A stretch of DNA of 64,000 nucleotides from Butyrivibrio sp. (GTDB lineage Bacteria; Bacillota; Clostridia; Lachnospirales; Lachnospiraceae), in the NCBI GenBank assembly GCA_015056575.1, contig SVGA01000004.1, positions 62,001-126,000 of the forward strand, read 5' to 3'. The notes under the pieces were generated by a model. It was not told the origin of the DNA, made no database searches, and saw nothing but the letters and a program-made list of their open reading frames with translations. How positions within the stretch are numbered: the stretch's first letter is position 1; each line of letters opens with the position of its first letter. The translations under genes were made by a program, and so were the position numbers. Below are positions 15,370-24,776 of the stretch, piece after piece.

Positions 15370-18060
15370 ATGAAAAGAGTAAAGCTTAGGAATGTGATAG
15401 CTCTTTTGATGGCAGTGGTCATGGCGGTAACGATGTTTGCCGGAACGGGCTTATCCATCACTGTAAGAGCTGATGAGGGAGTGACACTTAAGCTGCACTA
15501 CCACAGGGACGACGGCAACTACGACGGCTGGGATGTATGGATGTGGCCGGACGGCGGCGAAGGCGCAGGGATTCCTTTTGAAGAAGAAGACGGTGAGATG
15601 GTTGCCACCTACAGCGTTCCCGCAGGCAAGACTAAAGTTGGATTTATTGTGAGAACCCAGGATTGGGACAAGGATGTGGACATGGACCAGTTCATCGACA
15701 TTTCAGAGGTGGTTTCCGGAACGGTCCACGCTTACGTGGAATCGAAAGTTGAAGGTGCGGTGAAAGAGTACGGGGAGGATGTTGTGACAGGAACTAAGCT
15801 AAAGAGCGCTGTTTATGACGGCGATAAGACTATAACTGTTGAGCTCACCGGCGAGCTTGATGATTCGTTTAAGGACACTTTTTATGTGAGCGGAAGACTT
15901 GGAGAGGTTGCTGTTACCGGAACAGAGCTTAAAGAGAAAGCCTCAGACAGTCAGTATTTCTATGCTCTGACAATTGATTCAAAGCTTGATCTTAACAGAA
16001 ACTATCGACTTGGTTTTGATGGACAGGAATATCCGGTAAATATGCCGATTCCTTACTCAACAAAAGAGTTCGAAGACAGCTTCACTTATGAAGGAGGAGA
16101 CCTTGGCGTGACATTGTCTCCCGACAGGACAGTGTTCAGGGTTTGGGCACCTACAGCCGAGAGCGTATCGGTTAACCTCTACGAGTCCGGCGATTCCTGG
16201 AAAAAGGATCTTCTGGAATCCATTGAGATGACGAAATCGGAGAAAGGCACATGGACTGCGGAGGTTTCAAAGAACCTTGCCGGAACATACTACACCTACA
16301 CAGCAGTGCTTGACGGACTTAACGTTGAGGCCTGCGACCCTTACGCAAGGACCACCGGCGTCAACGGGAAAAGAGCTATGGTCATTGACCTTGGCTCCAC
16401 CAACCCTGAAGGCTGGGAAGATGACAAAAATCCACACAGCGGCGAGAGCATCAACGATGCTGTGATATACGAACTCCATATCCGCGATTTCTCCGTGGAT
16501 GAAAACGGCGGAATGACAAATGCAGGCAAGTATACTGCTTTTACAGAAACCGGAACCAAAACAAGCGGCCAAAATGCAACAGGTATAGATTATCTCAAGG
16601 AACTTGGAGTTACTCATATACATCTTTTACCCTTCTATGATTTTGGGTCTGTTGATGAGAACGATGAAACCCAGGAGCGCTTCAACTGGGGATATGATCC
16701 TGTAAACTACAACGTTCCCGAGGGCTCATATTCAACAGATGCCCACGACGGAAATGTAAGGGTCAAAGAGGCTAAAGAGATGGTGAAGAGCCTCCATGAT
16801 AACGGCCTTTCAGTTGTCATGGACGTTGTTTACAACCATGTTTACAGTGGAAAGGACTTTTGCATCAACCGCCTTGTGCCCGGGTATTTCTCAAGGATCA
16901 ATGCTGACGGAACATATTCCAACGGTTCAGGCTGCGGCAATGACACAGCATCAGAGAGAAGCATGGTCAAAAAATACATCGTCGACTCCGTATGTTACTG
17001 GGCAGACGAATACCACATCGATGGCTTCAGATTTGACCTTGTGGGCCTTATCGATGTAGATACCATAAATGAGATAGTAGAGAAGGTTCATGAGTCTCAC
17101 CCCGATGCCATTTTCTATGGCGAGGGATGGAGCATGAACACTGATGTGACAAAAGAGAATGTGACTATGGCAACACAGCAGTCTTCCGAGAAGACTCCGG
17201 GATTTGCCTTCTTTAACGACAATATCCGTGACGGGCTTAAAGGAAGCGTGTTCAATACCGCTGAGGTTGGCTGGGCTTCCGGAGCAAGAAATGCAGAAAA
17301 AGCCATGACGAATTCATTCCTGGCAAACGAAACCTGGTCAAAAAATCCTTCGCAGATAATCCAGTATGCTTCCTGCCATGACAACAACACTCTTTTCGAC
17401 AGGATCGCAGGCTCAAGAACAGATCTGAATGAAGAGTCCTGGATCAAGATGAACAACCTTGCTGCCGCATTCTACATGACTTCAGAGGGCGTGCCCTTCA
17501 TGCAGGCGGGTGAGGAGATTTTAAGAACCAAGGTTAAAGAAGATGGCTCTTTTGACTCAAACAGCTACAGTTCAGGAGACGAGGTCAATAGCATTAAGTG
17601 GGAGAATCTTGATGATCCCAAGTATCAGGAAAATCTTGAGTTTTACAAGGGACTTATCGCATTCAGAAAAGAGCATTCGCTTCTTAGACTTTCTTCCGCC
17701 GATGAAGTTGAAGCAAGAGTTTCTGGTGTTGATGGACTTGATAAGAATGTTCTGGCCTTTGTGATGGATAACTCGGACAAAACGCTGGAGGGTGAGAGCG
17801 CAGAGCAGATTTTCCTTGCATTTAATCCCAACGAATCTGAAACTGTGATCGATCTTCCCGAGGGAGAATGGAACGTGTATGTCAAGGGAGCAAAGGCAGG
17901 GACAGAGGCTATTGAGACTGTATCGGGAAGTGTTGCGGTAGAGCCGATATCCGCTGTTGTGCTTACTAAAGGAAAAATAGTCTCCCAGTCCAGTCCCAGG
18001 GGACCATTAGTAGACTTTTGGAGAGGATTATGGGATAATCTAAAAAGATTTTTTTCTTAA
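15370..18060 (+). CDS. pulA: Secreted type I pullulanase, GH13
   Basis: An 896-residue exported debranching enzyme cleaving alpha-1,6 links of pullulan and starch. A Sec signal covers about 1-36 (basic start, hydrophobic core, cut near VRA-DEG). A CBM41 domain follows (about 37-130, with DGWDVWMWPDG), then a linker domain, a CBM48-like domain (about 245-335, TVFRVWAPTAESVSVNLYES), and the GH13 barrel. The pullulanase motif YNWGYDP appears as FNWGYDP. Catalytic residues are Asp556 (GFRFDLVG), Glu585 (YGEGW) and Asp671 (SCHDN). No sortase motif or SLH domain is seen; the end is amphipathic. I chose ATG 15370, with GGGGAGG at 15355-15361, over an in-frame ATG at 15349. Confidence 0.94.
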   Translation: MKRVKLRNVIALLMAVVMAVTMFAGTGLSITVRADEGVTLKLHYHRDDGNYDGWDVWMWPDGGEGAGIPFEEEDGEMVATYSVPAGKTKVGFIVRTQDWDKDVDMDQFIDISEVVSGTVHAYVESKVEGAVKEYGEDVVTGTKLKSAVYDGDKTITVELTGELDDSFKDTFYVSGRLGEVAVTGTELKEKASDSQYFYALTIDSKLDLNRNYRLGFDGQEYPVNMPIPYSTKEFEDSFTYEGGDLGVTLSPDRTVFRVWAPTAESVSVNLYESGDSWKKDLLESIEMTKSEKGTWTAEVSKNLAGTYYTYTAVLDGLNVEACDPYARTTGVNGKRAMVIDLGSTNPEGWEDDKNPHSGESINDAVIYELHIRDFSVDENGGMTNAGKYTAFTETGTKTSGQNATGIDYLKELGVTHIHLLPFYDFGSVDENDETQERFNWGYDPVNYNVPEGSYSTDAHDGNVRVKEAKEMVKSLHDNGLSVVMDVVYNHVYSGKDFCINRLVPGYFSRINADGTYSNGSGCGNDTASERSMVKKYIVDSVCYWADEYHIDGFRFDLVGLIDVDTINEIVEKVHESHPDAIFYGEGWSMNTDVTKENVTMATQQSSEKTPGFAFFNDNIRDGLKGSVFNTAEVGWASGARNAEKAMTNSFLANETWSKNPSQIIQYASCHDNNTLFDRIAGSRTDLNEESWIKMNNLAAAFYMTSEGVPFMQAGEEILRTKVKEDGSFDSNSYSSGDEVNSIKWENLDDPKYQENLEFYKGLIAFRKEHSLLRLSSADEVEARVSGVDGLDKNVLAFVMDNSDKTLEGESAEQIFLAFNPNESETVIDLPEGEWNVYVKGAKAGTEAIETVSGSVAVEPISAVVLTKGKIVSQSSPRGPLVDFWRGLWDNLKRFFS

Positions 18061-18099
18061 AATCAACCAGGCATATGAACAGTAATTATGGGGGTAATT

Positions 18100-19353
18100 A
18101 TGGCACATATAGGACTTGAAGAGCTCTGCAGGAATGCACTTTCTGCTAAGTATGATGTTCAGTTTCTTTCCACCAATGTCAAGAATGATGCGCTTTTGAA
18201 GGTGGCGCAGGCACTCCTTGATAATGCGGCCGATATTATTAAGGCCAATGCCATTGATGTGGAAAACGGTAAAAAGAACGGTATGCATCCGGGACTTTTG
18301 GACAGGCTGACCTTAAACGAAAAGAGAATGGAAGGGATCGCCGAGGGACTTAGACAGGTTGCGGCGCTTCCTGACCCTGTCGGCGAGGTTTTTGAGGAAT
18401 TTGAAAGACCGAACGGCCTTAAGATCAGGAAGGTTCGTGTTCCCATGGGAGTTGTGGGGATCATCTACGAATCAAGACCCAATGTGACACCGGATGCTTT
18501 TTCTCTTACCTTCAAGTCCGGTAATGCGACTATCTTAAAGGGCGGCAGCGACTGTATCAACAGCAATATCGCTATAGTGAAGGTGATCAGAGAAACCCTG
18601 AAGGACCTTGGCATCAACGAGAATGCGGTTCAGCTTATCGAGGACACTGACAGGGCCGTTACCACACAGTTCATGAAGATGAGCGATTACGTCGATGTTC
18701 TTATTCCAAGGGGAAGTGCCGGTCTTATAAGGGCTGTTGTCGAGAATTCCAACATTCCCGTTATCGAGACCGGAACCGGCAATTGTCACATCTATGTGGA
18801 TAAGGATGCCGATCTTGAGAAGGCTATTCCCATCATTATCAATGCCAAGACCCAGAGGATCGGTGTGTGCAACGCCGCAGAATCTCTTGTGGTCCATAAG
18901 GATATTAAAGAGAAGTTTCTTCCTCTTTTTGCTAAGGCAATGCAGGAGCACAAGGTTGAGGTAAGGGCTGACAAGGAAAGCAGACCTCTAATCGCTGATG
19001 CCCTGGAAGCTACGGAAGAGGACTTTGGAAAAGAGTACCTTGACTACATCATCTCGGTTAAGACAGTAAATGATGTGGATGAGGCCATTGCTCATATCAA
19101 CAGATATAATACAGGACACTCGGAGGCCATCATCACAGAGAACAAAGAGACTGCTCAGAGATTCCTGGACAGGGTTGATGCAGCCTGTGTTTATGTGAAT
19201 GTATCCACCAGATTTACCGATGGATTTGAATTCGGCTTTGGCGCTGAGATCGGTATCAGCACTCAGAAGCTCCATGCAAGAGGACCCATGGGCCTTAAGG
19301 AACTTACTTCCTATAAATATGAGATAACAGGGGAGGGGCAGATAAGGCCATGA
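18100..19353 (+). CDS. proA: Glutamate-5-semialdehyde dehydrogenase (gamma-glutamyl phosphate reductase)
   Basis: A 417-residue ProA that reduces gamma-glutamyl phosphate with NADPH in proline synthesis. Family features are [17 protein letters not shown], the glycine-rich [12 protein letters not shown], the catalytic Cys257 in [10 protein letters not shown], and the C-terminal [20 protein letters not shown] 18100 is preferred over ATG 18088 because the GGGGG run at 18090-18094 serves as its ribosome site. The partner gene proB is not in the window. It follows the pullulanase gene by 39 bases without a visible terminator, so read-through from the starch-regulated promoter is possible. Confidence 0.94.
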   Translation: MAHIGLEELCRNALSAKYDVQFLSTNVKNDALLKVAQALLDNAADIIKANAIDVENGKKNGMHPGLLDRLTLNEKRMEGIAEGLRQVAALPDPVGEVFEEFERPNGLKIRKVRVPMGVVGIIYESRPNVTPDAFSLTFKSGNATILKGGSDCINSNIAIVKVIRETLKDLGINENAVQLIEDTDRAVTTQFMKMSDYVDVLIPRGSAGLIRAVVENSNIPVIETGTGNCHIYVDKDADLEKAIPIIINAKTQRIGVCNAAESLVVHKDIKEKFLPLFAKAMQEHKVEVRADKESRPLIADALEATEEDFGKEYLDYIISVKTVNDVDEAIAHINRYNTGHSEAIITENKETAQRFLDRVDAACVYVNVSTRFTDGFEFGFGAEIGISTQKLHARGPMGLKELTSYKYEITGEGQIRP

Positions 19354-20438
19354 ACATGACAAAGGAAGAATTACTGGAAGCTCGAAAGCACATAATAGAA
19401 GTGTCAAGAGAACTTCATGAGATAGGACTTCTTGTAAGAACCTGGGGAAATATCAGTTCCAGAGTTGATGAAGACTCTTTTTTAATAACTCCCAGCGGTA
19501 TCAGGTATGAAGACCTTACTCCTGAGATGATAGTAAGAGTAAAGATAAGTGACCTTTCCTACGAAGGGGAGTACAAGCCCTCCAGCGAGAGCAAGGTACA
19601 TGCGGCATGTTACAAGGTAAGAAAGGACTGCGGTTTTATAGTCCACACTCACCAGGTATATGCTTCCTGCGCAGGAACTTTGGGACTTAAGAAAATAAAA
19701 ACCTATATTGATGATATGGACATGGTGATCCCGGTTGCGGCCTATGCACTTCCCGGAACCGACAAGCTTGCACAGAATGTCGCCCTGAGATTTAAGAAAT
19801 ACTCCGACAGCAACAGCCTTATCATGGCAAACCACGGTACGGTGTGCCTTGGTACGAATTCAGCTGAAGCCATCTACGAGGCCAAAGTCCTTGAGACCGC
19901 CTGCAACAATTTCCTCATGGATATCTGCAAGACAGACATGCCCCACGGAGTAGAGGTAGGCTTCAACAGCTGTATTGAAGATGGCAAAATAGTCTACGAA
20001 AATGCCGACACTCCAGGCAGAGTCAAGTTTGTCCATGAGCACATCTACGCCAAAAGGCCGGATATCAGATATATAGTTCACAACAAGTCGGAAGCTGTCA
20101 TGACGGTTTCAAGAAGAGCCAACAATATGAGACCCCTTCTCGATGACTTTGCCCAGCTTATCGGCACAGGGCTTAAGATACCTGCCAACCAGGAAGACGT
20201 TGTTCACAATATCAGAAAAAATGCCAACGTGGTCTTTGTTCCCGGAGACGGGGCTTACTGCCTTGGACCCAGTGAAGATGACGCAATGGCTGTAGCAATG
20301 GTCCTGGATAAGGGGTGCATAGCCTACACAGCAGTTCTTCGCCACGGTGAAGGCCACTATCTGTCGACCTTTGACTGCATTAAGATGAACAGACATTACA
20401 GAAAGAGTTATTCCAAGCTCGCAGACATCAATAAATGA
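19350..20438 (+). CDS. Class II aldolase/adducin family protein with two aldolase-like domains
   Basis: A 362-residue protein, much longer than the 210-230 residues of a single fuculose- or ribulose-phosphate aldolase. Domain 1 (about 1-205) has a full zinc site: His99 and His101 in VHTHQVYA, His162 in [10 protein letters not shown], and the acid Glu80 in PSSESK. Domain 2 (about 215-345) repeats the fold in degenerate form, with [16 protein letters not shown] where the HTH should be and [19 protein letters not shown] where NHG should be. Domain 1 should be an active zinc aldolase or epimerase on a sugar phosphate; the substrate is unknown. The start overlaps the proA stop by ATGA, so the two are coupled. 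Confidence 0.83.
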   Translation: MNMTKEELLEARKHIIEVSRELHEIGLLVRTWGNISSRVDEDSFLITPSGIRYEDLTPEMIVRVKISDLSYEGEYKPSSESKVHAACYKVRKDCGFIVHTHQVYASCAGTLGLKKIKTYIDDMDMVIPVAAYALPGTDKLAQNVALRFKKYSDSNSLIMANHGTVCLGTNSAEAIYEAKVLETACNNFLMDICKTDMPHGVEVGFNSCIEDGKIVYENADTPGRVKFVHEHIYAKRPDIRYIVHNKSEAVMTVSRRANNMRPLLDDFAQLIGTGLKIPANQEDVVHNIRKNANVVFVPGDGAYCLGPSEDDAMAVAMVLDKGCIAYTAVLRHGEGHYLSTFDCIKMNRHYRKSYSKLADINK

Positions 20439-20457
20439 TAATTCAGGGAGAACAAAT

Positions 20458-21519
20458 ATGATAAAAAGACCGGATCCCATAAAGCCGGGAGATACCATCG
20501 GCATCACGGCGCCTTCCTACGGCCCCGGGATAGAACCCTACAGATCCATGTATTTCATTTCCGTTGACAATATCCAAAAGCGTGGATACAAGATCACAGG
20601 GGGAGAGACACTCTTTAAGAATGACGGCATCGGAATTGCCACCAAGCCTGATTTTGCTGCAAAAGAGCTGGTGGATTTCTATAAACGTGATGATATAAAT
20701 GCCATTATTTCCGCCGGCGGCGGTGAGCTTATGAATGAAACCATCACATACGTGGATTTCGAGGAACTTAAGAACTACAAGCCCAAGTGGTTCATCGGCT
20801 ATTCCGATAATACCAACTTTATTTTCCCTCTTGTGACCATCACCGGAGTACAGGGAATCTACGGACCCTGCATAAACGGCTACGCCAAGAAGTGGGAGAT
20901 GCCTGAGGAAGATGCCTTCGCAATCCTTGAGGGCACCAAAAGCTCTTTTGACGGATATAAGAGATTTGTGTTGGAGGAAGATGGTGAGGCGCCTGAGGTG
21001 TACACCGAGGAAATGCTAAGAGCCCCCTATGCCTTCAACAAAGACAGGGAGCTGGTTTCCTATATCGGAGAAAACGGTACTATCAAACCTTCTGAGGGAA
21101 AAGAAATTGTGATGGAAGGCGTACTTCTTGGAGGATGTCTTGATATTCTCCTTCACTTCACCGGTACAAGGTTCGACAGAATGAAGCAGTTCAATGAGAA
21201 GCACAAGAATGTGATCTGGATCATGGAGGCCTGCGATCTTACTCCCATGGAGATAAGAAGGAGCCTCTGGAACCTGCGAGAGGCCGGCTGGTTTGACAGC
21301 GCAGCGGGCTTTATCATCGGAAGGCCCAAGGCGTCCTGGGGAGCGGAAATGCTGGGAGCAGACCAGTATAATGCCGTCACCGGCGCACTGGATGTTCTTG
21401 GAAAACCCATTATCATGGATGCTGAAATCTCTCACATAGATCCTCTTCTTCCCACCATCATGGGAGCTGAGGCGAAAGTTACCGTAAAAGGAAACGATCT
21501 TAACATTACATATATCTGA
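20458..21519 (+). CDS. S66 family LD-carboxypeptidase
   Basis: A 353-residue serine peptidase of the LdcA/MccF family. The Ser-His-Glu triad is visible: Ser116 in GYSDNTN, Glu257 in WIMEACDL, and His326 in SHIDPLLP. LdcA enzymes cut the L,D bond of cytosolic muropeptide tetrapeptides in wall recycling, while MccF members cleave microcin-like acyl adenylates; sequence alone does not decide between them. No signal peptide is seen, which fits a cytosolic enzyme. It lies between the aldolase and a membrane-anchored lysozyme, which supports a wall-recycling role. Confidence 0.88.
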   Translation: MIKRPDPIKPGDTIGITAPSYGPGIEPYRSMYFISVDNIQKRGYKITGGETLFKNDGIGIATKPDFAAKELVDFYKRDDINAIISAGGGELMNETITYVDFEELKNYKPKWFIGYSDNTNFIFPLVTITGVQGIYGPCINGYAKKWEMPEEDAFAILEGTKSSFDGYKRFVLEEDGEAPEVYTEEMLRAPYAFNKDRELVSYIGENGTIKPSEGKEIVMEGVLLGGCLDILLHFTGTRFDRMKQFNEKHKNVIWIMEACDLTPMEIRRSLWNLREAGWFDSAAGFIIGRPKASWGAEMLGADQYNAVTGALDVLGKPIIMDAEISHIDPLLPTIMGAEAKVTVKGNDLNITYI

Positions 21520-21539
21520 GTATTGAAGGACAGACATCA

Positions 21540-22715
21540 TTGGATAACAGACTTGTGAAGATCATGCTTGGAGTGATAGGAGCCCTTGCTATACTTGTTG
21601 TGGCAGGGTTTTTTATTCGTCTTTTTAAGGATGATTCAGAAAAAGTGAATAGTGATGATTCGATCTTCGAGAATGTGAGCACCCTGGAAGCTCTTAATAT
21701 GGGCCTTATTGACGGAGATGAACTTCTTGCGGAGGAGGGAATTGAGAAAACAAAAGAGGACTCGTCTGCCACGGCCTCCACTGAGGACAGAGCTGCGGCG
21801 CTTCTTTCGCTACTCAATGAAGGCAGGACCATTGAGGATACAAGCCAGTTTGTGAAGATAGATGTAAAAGATAAAGTTGTTGCGGAGTCACAGATCAATG
21901 TGGCTGAGGAAGACACGAAGGTCGCTGATGTGGATGAGACCACGGAAGTTTCAGAAGAGGATTATTCCGAGGACGAAGCTTTTGATGAATGGACCGAAGA
22001 GGATGAGGATCTCATAGCTCAGATAGAATCTGAGGCTGCCGAGGCGGAAAGGCAGAGGGCCCTGGCTGAGAAAAACGCCGGTGCCTCAAACATTACTCAG
22101 ACAGCGGAGTATGAATCCGCCCATGCCGGAGCCAAGGGAATTGATGTATCCAAGCACAATGGAAATATAGACTGGAACCAGGTAAAGGGAGCCGGTATAG
22201 GCTTTGCCATGATAAGGTGCGGCTACAGAGGATCTTCCTCGGGAGTTCTTGTAGTTGATCCCATGTATCAGACTAATATGAACGGTGCTATCCAAGCTGG
22301 CCTTGGGGTTGGCGTCTATTTCTTTTCCCAGGCGGTTAACGTGCAGGAGGCAGTAGAAGAGGCTTCTCTTGTGATTGATCTTCTTAGTGGCTACAGTCTT
22401 TCCTATCCGGTCTATCTTGATGTTGAAAAGAGTAACGGAAGAGGCGATGCCATCAGCCCTGAGGAGAGGACCGAGATCTGCAGGGCTTTTCTGGCAACAG
22501 TGTCCAACGCCGGCTATACTGCAGGGATATATTCCAATAAACTCTGGTTTGAGAACAGGATAAACACTGCAAGTCTGACGGATTACAGGATCTGGATGGC
22601 TCAGTATGTGGATATTCCCACCTATACTGCCACCAGGTATGATATGTGGCAGTACACGTCCAAGGGAAGTGTACCCGGAGTTCCGGGCAACTGCGATATG
22701 AATGTGCTGAAATAA
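21540..22715 (+). CDS. Membrane-anchored GH25 lysozyme (N-acetylmuramidase)
   Basis: A 391-residue protein. One transmembrane helix lies at about 8-27, so the rest is outside the cell. Residues about 33-190 are a long, very acidic linker rich in Glu, Asp, Ala and Ser. The GH25 domain spans about 197-391, starting with KGIDVSKHNG and holding the catalytic Asp294-x-Glu296 in YLDVEKS; it ends with the family's DMN motif. It cuts the MurNAc-GlcNAc bond of peptidoglycan. The start is TTG at 21540 with a GAAGGA site about ten bases upstream; no better start precedes the membrane helix. Confidence 0.88.
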   Translation: MDNRLVKIMLGVIGALAILVVAGFFIRLFKDDSEKVNSDDSIFENVSTLEALNMGLIDGDELLAEEGIEKTKEDSSATASTEDRAAALLSLLNEGRTIEDTSQFVKIDVKDKVVAESQINVAEEDTKVADVDETTEVSEEDYSEDEAFDEWTEEDEDLIAQIESEAAEAERQRALAEKNAGASNITQTAEYESAHAGAKGIDVSKHNGNIDWNQVKGAGIGFAMIRCGYRGSSSGVLVVDPMYQTNMNGAIQAGLGVGVYFFSQAVNVQEAVEEASLVIDLLSGYSLSYPVYLDVEKSNGRGDAISPEERTEICRAFLATVSNAGYTAGIYSNKLWFENRINTASLTDYRIWMAQYVDIPTYTATRYDMWQYTSKGSVPGVPGNCDMNVLK

Positions 22716-22750
22716 GAATAATTACTTTACACAGTTTAGAAATATTTTAT

Positions 22751-22779
22751 GTGCAATTACGTATACTTCAACTATAATT
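22751..22779 (+). promoter_or_regulatory. Candidate promoter of the small secreted protein gene
   Basis: Consensus -10 TATAAT at 22774-22779 with a weak -35 (TGTGCA, 22751-22756) at 17 bases. The lysozyme gene ends 36 bases earlier, and a GGAGG site follows before the next ATG. Confidence 0.55.
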
Positions 22780-22815
22780 AGAAAAAGATAAAGTATATTT
22801 GGAGGAAAAAAACAC

Positions 22816-23517
22816 ATGAATAAGACTATCAGAACAATTTTAGGTATTGCACTTTCAGTATTTATGCTCGCTTCAATGCCGGCAGTTAATTCTTTTGCCT
22901 ACGGCGCAGATACAGAGGTGATGGATTTTCAGGATTCCGTTATCACTGTAGAAGCAGGATCAAGTTATACAATGGGGCTCAGATCTACTTATGATTATAC
23001 CTATTACATCAAGGGATCGACCAGTAAGGCTACCAGACTTGAGGCATCCTTTAAGAGCGGAACTCAGAAGATCACCTTCCATGTAGGCGCAGACGAGACA
23101 GCAAAGACCATGGATTTCTATTTCTATGTTGTCGATGACAGACTTCAGACAACGGATAAGTGGGACGTTATACAGGTCAATGTAAAACCCGGAAAGCCGG
23201 CTGCAGCTGCATCCGTGACTGAAACCGTTTCGCTTGCAAACGGCAAGACGGGAAGCGTCGTAAAGATCGGCGATGTTGCGATGATGAACAATGAGAGCGG
23301 AGTAGGAATGGCTTCCTTCTCACTTTCAGACGGAAAAGGACATATGGTTCCCTTTAATTACAAGGGCATTGCCAATAACGGAAGTGCCAACTACTTTAAA
23401 GTTGCAAGCTCACTTGGCTATGCTTCTCCTAAGATTTCCGAGTCCGATAAGGCTGTAATGCTTGCCAACGGATATGCAGGCGTTTGTGTGAACGGAACCT
23501 GTAAAAACTGGCCATAA
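22816..23517 (+). CDS. Small secreted protein of unknown function
   Basis: A 233-residue protein with a clear Sec signal (about 1-28: MNKTIRTILGIALSVFMLAS, cut near FAYG-A). I do not recognise the family. Residues 35-135 look beta-rich (VITVEAGSSYTMGLRSTYDY, KITFHVGADET), perhaps an Ig-like fold. A Pro/Ala hinge at about 137-145 leads to a second part of about 85 residues that ends with two cysteines, VCVNGTCKNW, which may form a disulphide outside the cell. It is expressed from its own promoter and closed by a terminator. The neighbouring lysozyme suggests an envelope-related role but does not prove one. Confidence 0.72.
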   Translation: MNKTIRTILGIALSVFMLASMPAVNSFAYGADTEVMDFQDSVITVEAGSSYTMGLRSTYDYTYYIKGSTSKATRLEASFKSGTQKITFHVGADETAKTMDFYFYVVDDRLQTTDKWDVIQVNVKPGKPAAAASVTETVSLANGKTGSVVKIGDVAMMNNESGVGMASFSLSDGKGHMVPFNYKGIANNGSANYFKVASSLGYASPKISESDKAVMLANGYAGVCVNGTCKNWP

Positions 23518-23537
23518 ACCTTAAAGCAGGGTATACA

Positions 23538-23572
23538 ACAGCTCCCGGATATTGATGCCGGGAGCTGTTTTT
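23538..23572 (+). terminator. Rho-independent terminator after the secreted protein gene
   Basis: Perfect 11-bp stem ACAGCTCCCGG (23538-23548) with CCGGGAGCTGT (23558-23568), followed by T residues. Confidence 0.92.
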
Positions 23573-23652
23573 ATGTTTAAAGTTTGAATCACCTGTGATA
23601 GAATATGATAAATAAGGGATTTTTTATATTATGCTTAGGAGGCACTAAGACA

Positions 23653-24717
23653 ATGGCTGCAAAAGATAAATATGTGGCATATGTGGCAAGCTATACATCA
23701 GGCTTGGGCACCAAATACGGGATCAGGATCTATGATGTTGACCTTAAGAAAGGCAGACTTTACGAGAAACAGAAGGTTGAGATCACCAATTCATCTTATA
23801 TCGGTATTTCCCATAACAGGAAGACTCTTTATTCCATCACCGATGCGGGAGTTGAGTCCTATCACATCCTTGCGGACGGAAGTCTTGAGTTTTTAAATGA
23901 GGCATCCATCAACGGCATGAGAGGCTGCTATGTAAACGAGGATCAGGGAGATAACTTCCTTATGACTGCAGGCTATCACGACGGTAAGGTTACAATTTTA
24001 AAGCTTAACAAGGACGGAAGCATCGGAGAGATCACTGACGAGAGATATCACAAGGGCCTTGGAACCGCTGCCGGAAGGAACCACGTTCCTCACGTACAGT
24101 GCATCAAAATTTCCAAGGACAACAAATACATGCTGGCTGCAGATCTTGGAATGGACAGGATCAACATCTACTCCTGGGACAAGGAGACAGGCAAGGTCAA
24201 AGAAGTTGACGTGATCCACTGCGATCAGGAGTCTTCGCCAAGACATATGCAGTTCTCCAAGGACGGAAGATTCCTCTATGTATGCCTTGAGCAGAAGTGT
24301 GCTATAGATGTTTATGAGTATCATGAGGAGAACGGACTTCCTGAGTTTAACAAGATTCAGGAGGTATCAAACTCCGATGAGTCGGATTCCATCGGTGTTG
24401 CCAGCAGTGCTCTGACATTCTCAGAGGATTACAACTATCTTGTAAGTTCAACAGCAGGAGAGAACAACGCTATAGTGTTTAAGGTGAACAAGGAGACCGG
24501 ACTTCTTACCAAGCAGATCCAGCTTCCGGTTGCGGGAGAGTACCCCAAGGATGTGGCTCTTTTCCCTGACAACAAGCATCTTGTTTCCTTAAATCATGAG
24601 TCTGATTCACTGACATTCTTCACTGTTGATATGGAGAAGGGAACCATGGTCATGAACGGACCTGAGCTTCCGGTAACAAGACCCAACTGCATTATCTTCC
24701 ATAAGATCGAAGGTTAA
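23653..24717 (+). CDS. Lactonase family protein (6-phosphogluconolactonase-like beta-propeller)
   Basis: A 354-residue seven-bladed propeller of the YkgB/Pgl type, which includes E. coli 6-phosphogluconolactonase. Repeating blade signals are GISHNRKTLYSI, HVQCIKISKDNKYMLAADLG, and SPRHMQFSKDGRFLYVCLE. The segment RNHVPHVQC with HMQF carries the conserved His and Arg of the putative active site. The actual lactone substrate is uncertain. ATG 23653 is chosen because AGGAGG sits at 23637-23642; an in-frame ATG at 23605 has no ribosome site. The gene is monocistronic, facing aroC across a bidirectional terminator. Confidence 0.88.
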   Translation: MAAKDKYVAYVASYTSGLGTKYGIRIYDVDLKKGRLYEKQKVEITNSSYIGISHNRKTLYSITDAGVESYHILADGSLEFLNEASINGMRGCYVNEDQGDNFLMTAGYHDGKVTILKLNKDGSIGEITDERYHKGLGTAAGRNHVPHVQCIKISKDNKYMLAADLGMDRINIYSWDKETGKVKEVDVIHCDQESSPRHMQFSKDGRFLYVCLEQKCAIDVYEYHEENGLPEFNKIQEVSNSDESDSIGVASSALTFSEDYNYLVSSTAGENNAIVFKVNKETGLLTKQIQLPVAGEYPKDVALFPDNKHLVSLNHESDSLTFFTVDMEKGTMVMNGPELPVTRPNCIIFHKIEG

Positions 24718-24724
24718 AAAATAT

Positions 24725-24752
24725 GCCCTGTCCATACGGACAGGGCTTTTTT
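24725..24752. terminator. Bidirectional terminator between the lactonase gene and aroC
   Basis: Nine-base arms GCCCTGTCC (24725-24733) and GGACAGGGC (24738-24746), with six T after the stem on the + strand and a T-rich tract on the opposite strand (the A-run at 24717-24724). It serves both converging genes. Confidence 0.9.
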
Positions 24753-24776
24753 GATGTACACTCGCGGCACATGTTC

